From: Microcaldota archaeon
Lineage (GTDB): Archaea; Iainarchaeota; Iainarchaeia; JAADDC01
Direction of reading: 5' to 3'
Assembly: GCA_027043825.1 (NCBI GenBank)
Contig: JALUER010000009.1
Span: forward strand, 1-6,278
DNA: 6,278 bases
This document shows, piece by piece, positions 5,814 to 6,278 of the stretch (position 1 is the first letter of the stretch; every line of letters begins with the position of its first letter). The notes below the pieces were generated by a model. The model was not told where the DNA came from, did not search any database, and saw nothing but the letters and a program-made list of their open reading frames with translations. Position numbers and translations under genes: made by a program.

Positions 5814-5833
5814 CCCCAACCTCCTTCTTCTTA

Positions 5834-5849
5834 GGTGGAAGGCACCACC
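5834..5849 (+). other. Small inverted repeat touching the antiporter start codon
   Basis: ggtgg (5834-5838) and ccacc (5845-5849) are exact complements around a six-base loop (aaggca), ending one base before the ATG at 5850. The left arm is the best Shine-Dalgarno-like sequence for this gene, so folding would hide it while the loop aagg stays free. A five-pair stem is short and could be chance. Confidence 0.3.
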
Positions 5850-6278
5850 ATGAAGCTCCTCTTTGACTTCGGGGCCGTCCTGTTCGTTTCTCTACTCCTT
5901 GGTAGTATAGCGGAGCAGTTGGGCCTGTCATCTGTCATCGGCTACCTCGTTTCCGGGTACATACTCGGTCCCCAGGGCTTCAACTTCGTCCACGACTCAG
6001 ACCTGATCTCCCTCTTTGCGGACCTGGGTATCATCCTCCTCCTCTTCTTCACGGGACTGAAGATGAACCCGAAGAAGTTTGCAGAGGCCGGGGCATACAC
6101 CATCTTCCTGTCCCCTGCCAAGAGCGGCGCCGTCTTCCTCGTGGGATACTTCATAGGGAAGCTCCTTGGTATGACCCCCCTCGAGAGCTTCATCATAGGG
6201 GCGGGGTTGGCTGGCAGCTCCACCGCCATCATATCCCATGCCATCCTGAAGCACGGGTGGGACAAGAAAAAGGAGGCC
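5850..6278 (+). CDS. Kef/CPA2-type monovalent cation:proton antiporter, 3' end missing
   Basis: The frame runs from ATG at 5850 to the window edge without a stop, giving the first 143 residues of a family usually 380-600 long. It is a membrane protein with at least five hydrophobic segments: about 6-20, 26-42, 53-70, 81-103 and 112-131. Family motifs in order are GYLVSGYILGPQGF (31-44), LFADLGIILLLFFTGLKMNP (55-74) and GAGLAGSSTAIIS (117-129), matching the opening half of KefB/NapA-like exchangers, which swap Na+ or K+ for H+. The ion-binding Asp residues and any TrkA-N/RCK domain would be further on and are not visible, so the ion is unknown. It follows the HTH gene by 45 bases on the same strand and could be in the same transcript or controlled by the KaiC/HTH pair. 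The start is supported by the hydrophobic N-terminus and the ggtgg sequence upstream. Confidence 0.9.
   Translation, partial: MKLLFDFGAVLFVSLLLGSIAEQLGLSSVIGYLVSGYILGPQGFNFVHDSDLISLFADLGIILLLFFTGLKMNPKKFAEAGAYTIFLSPAKSGAVFLVGYFIGKLLGMTPLESFIIGAGLAGSSTAIISHAILKHGWDKKKEA

Noticed and set aside
5942..6265. - strand frames inside the antiporter gene
   Set aside because: They are antisense to a frame with several membrane segments and Kef motifs, with no start signal or domain of their own.
1..6278. Mobile element, CRISPR array, tRNA or defence island
   Set aside because: No terminal inverted repeats, transposase, regularly spaced repeats or tRNA-like cloverleaf were seen. Composition and codon use look even from gene to gene.

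Overview
The window reads as a GC-rich (about 60% by eye), gene-dense piece of chromosome from a thermophilic archaeon. Evidence: frequent AGG/AGA arginine and ATA isoleucine codons; Glu/Lys/Arg-rich, cysteine-poor proteins; archaeal-type TATA elements about 24-27 nt upstream of several start codons; and gene families typical of thermophilic archaea (a tungsten aldehyde oxidoreductase, a PIN-ATPase-KH protein, a stand-alone KaiC-like ATPase with its usual HTH neighbour). The lineage is not fixed by the sequence. A euryarchaeal or related thermophile is my best guess.

Left part (1-2191, + strand): the 3' part of an HD-domain metal phosphohydrolase is cut by the left edge. After a 16-base gap comes a complete aldehyde ferredoxin oxidoreductase (AOR/WOR family, 568 aa) with all four expected [4Fe-4S] cysteines, though the first two are spaced C-x3-C. 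Its promoter seems to lie over the end of the HD gene.

Middle (2177-4275): a small unrecognised protein (89 aa) is on the - strand. It converges on the AOR gene with a 15-base overlap and diverges from a 591-aa protein that joins a PIN nuclease domain, a PilT/VirB11-like P-loop ATPase and a KH RNA-binding domain. The 53 bases between the two divergent starts hold one near-palindromic TATA-like element, centred exactly 27 nt from each start codon. It looks like a shared bidirectional promoter for two leaderless transcripts.

Right part (4304-6278, + strand): a single-domain KaiC/RadA-like ATPase is followed after 4 bases by a helix-turn-helix protein. The two match, from memory, a recurrent archaeal pair (KaiC-like protein plus 'near-KaiC' regulatory domain) and probably form one transcript. 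Downstream, with its own weak promoter, is the first 143 residues of a Kef/CPA2-type cation/H+ antiporter, cut by the right edge.

No tRNA, rRNA, CRISPR array, insertion sequence or integrase was seen. Every gap between genes is shorter than about 55 bases, so no long stretch is unexplained. The least understood items are the RNA-directed PIN-ATPase-KH protein with its divergent small partner, and the KaiC-like/HTH pair.
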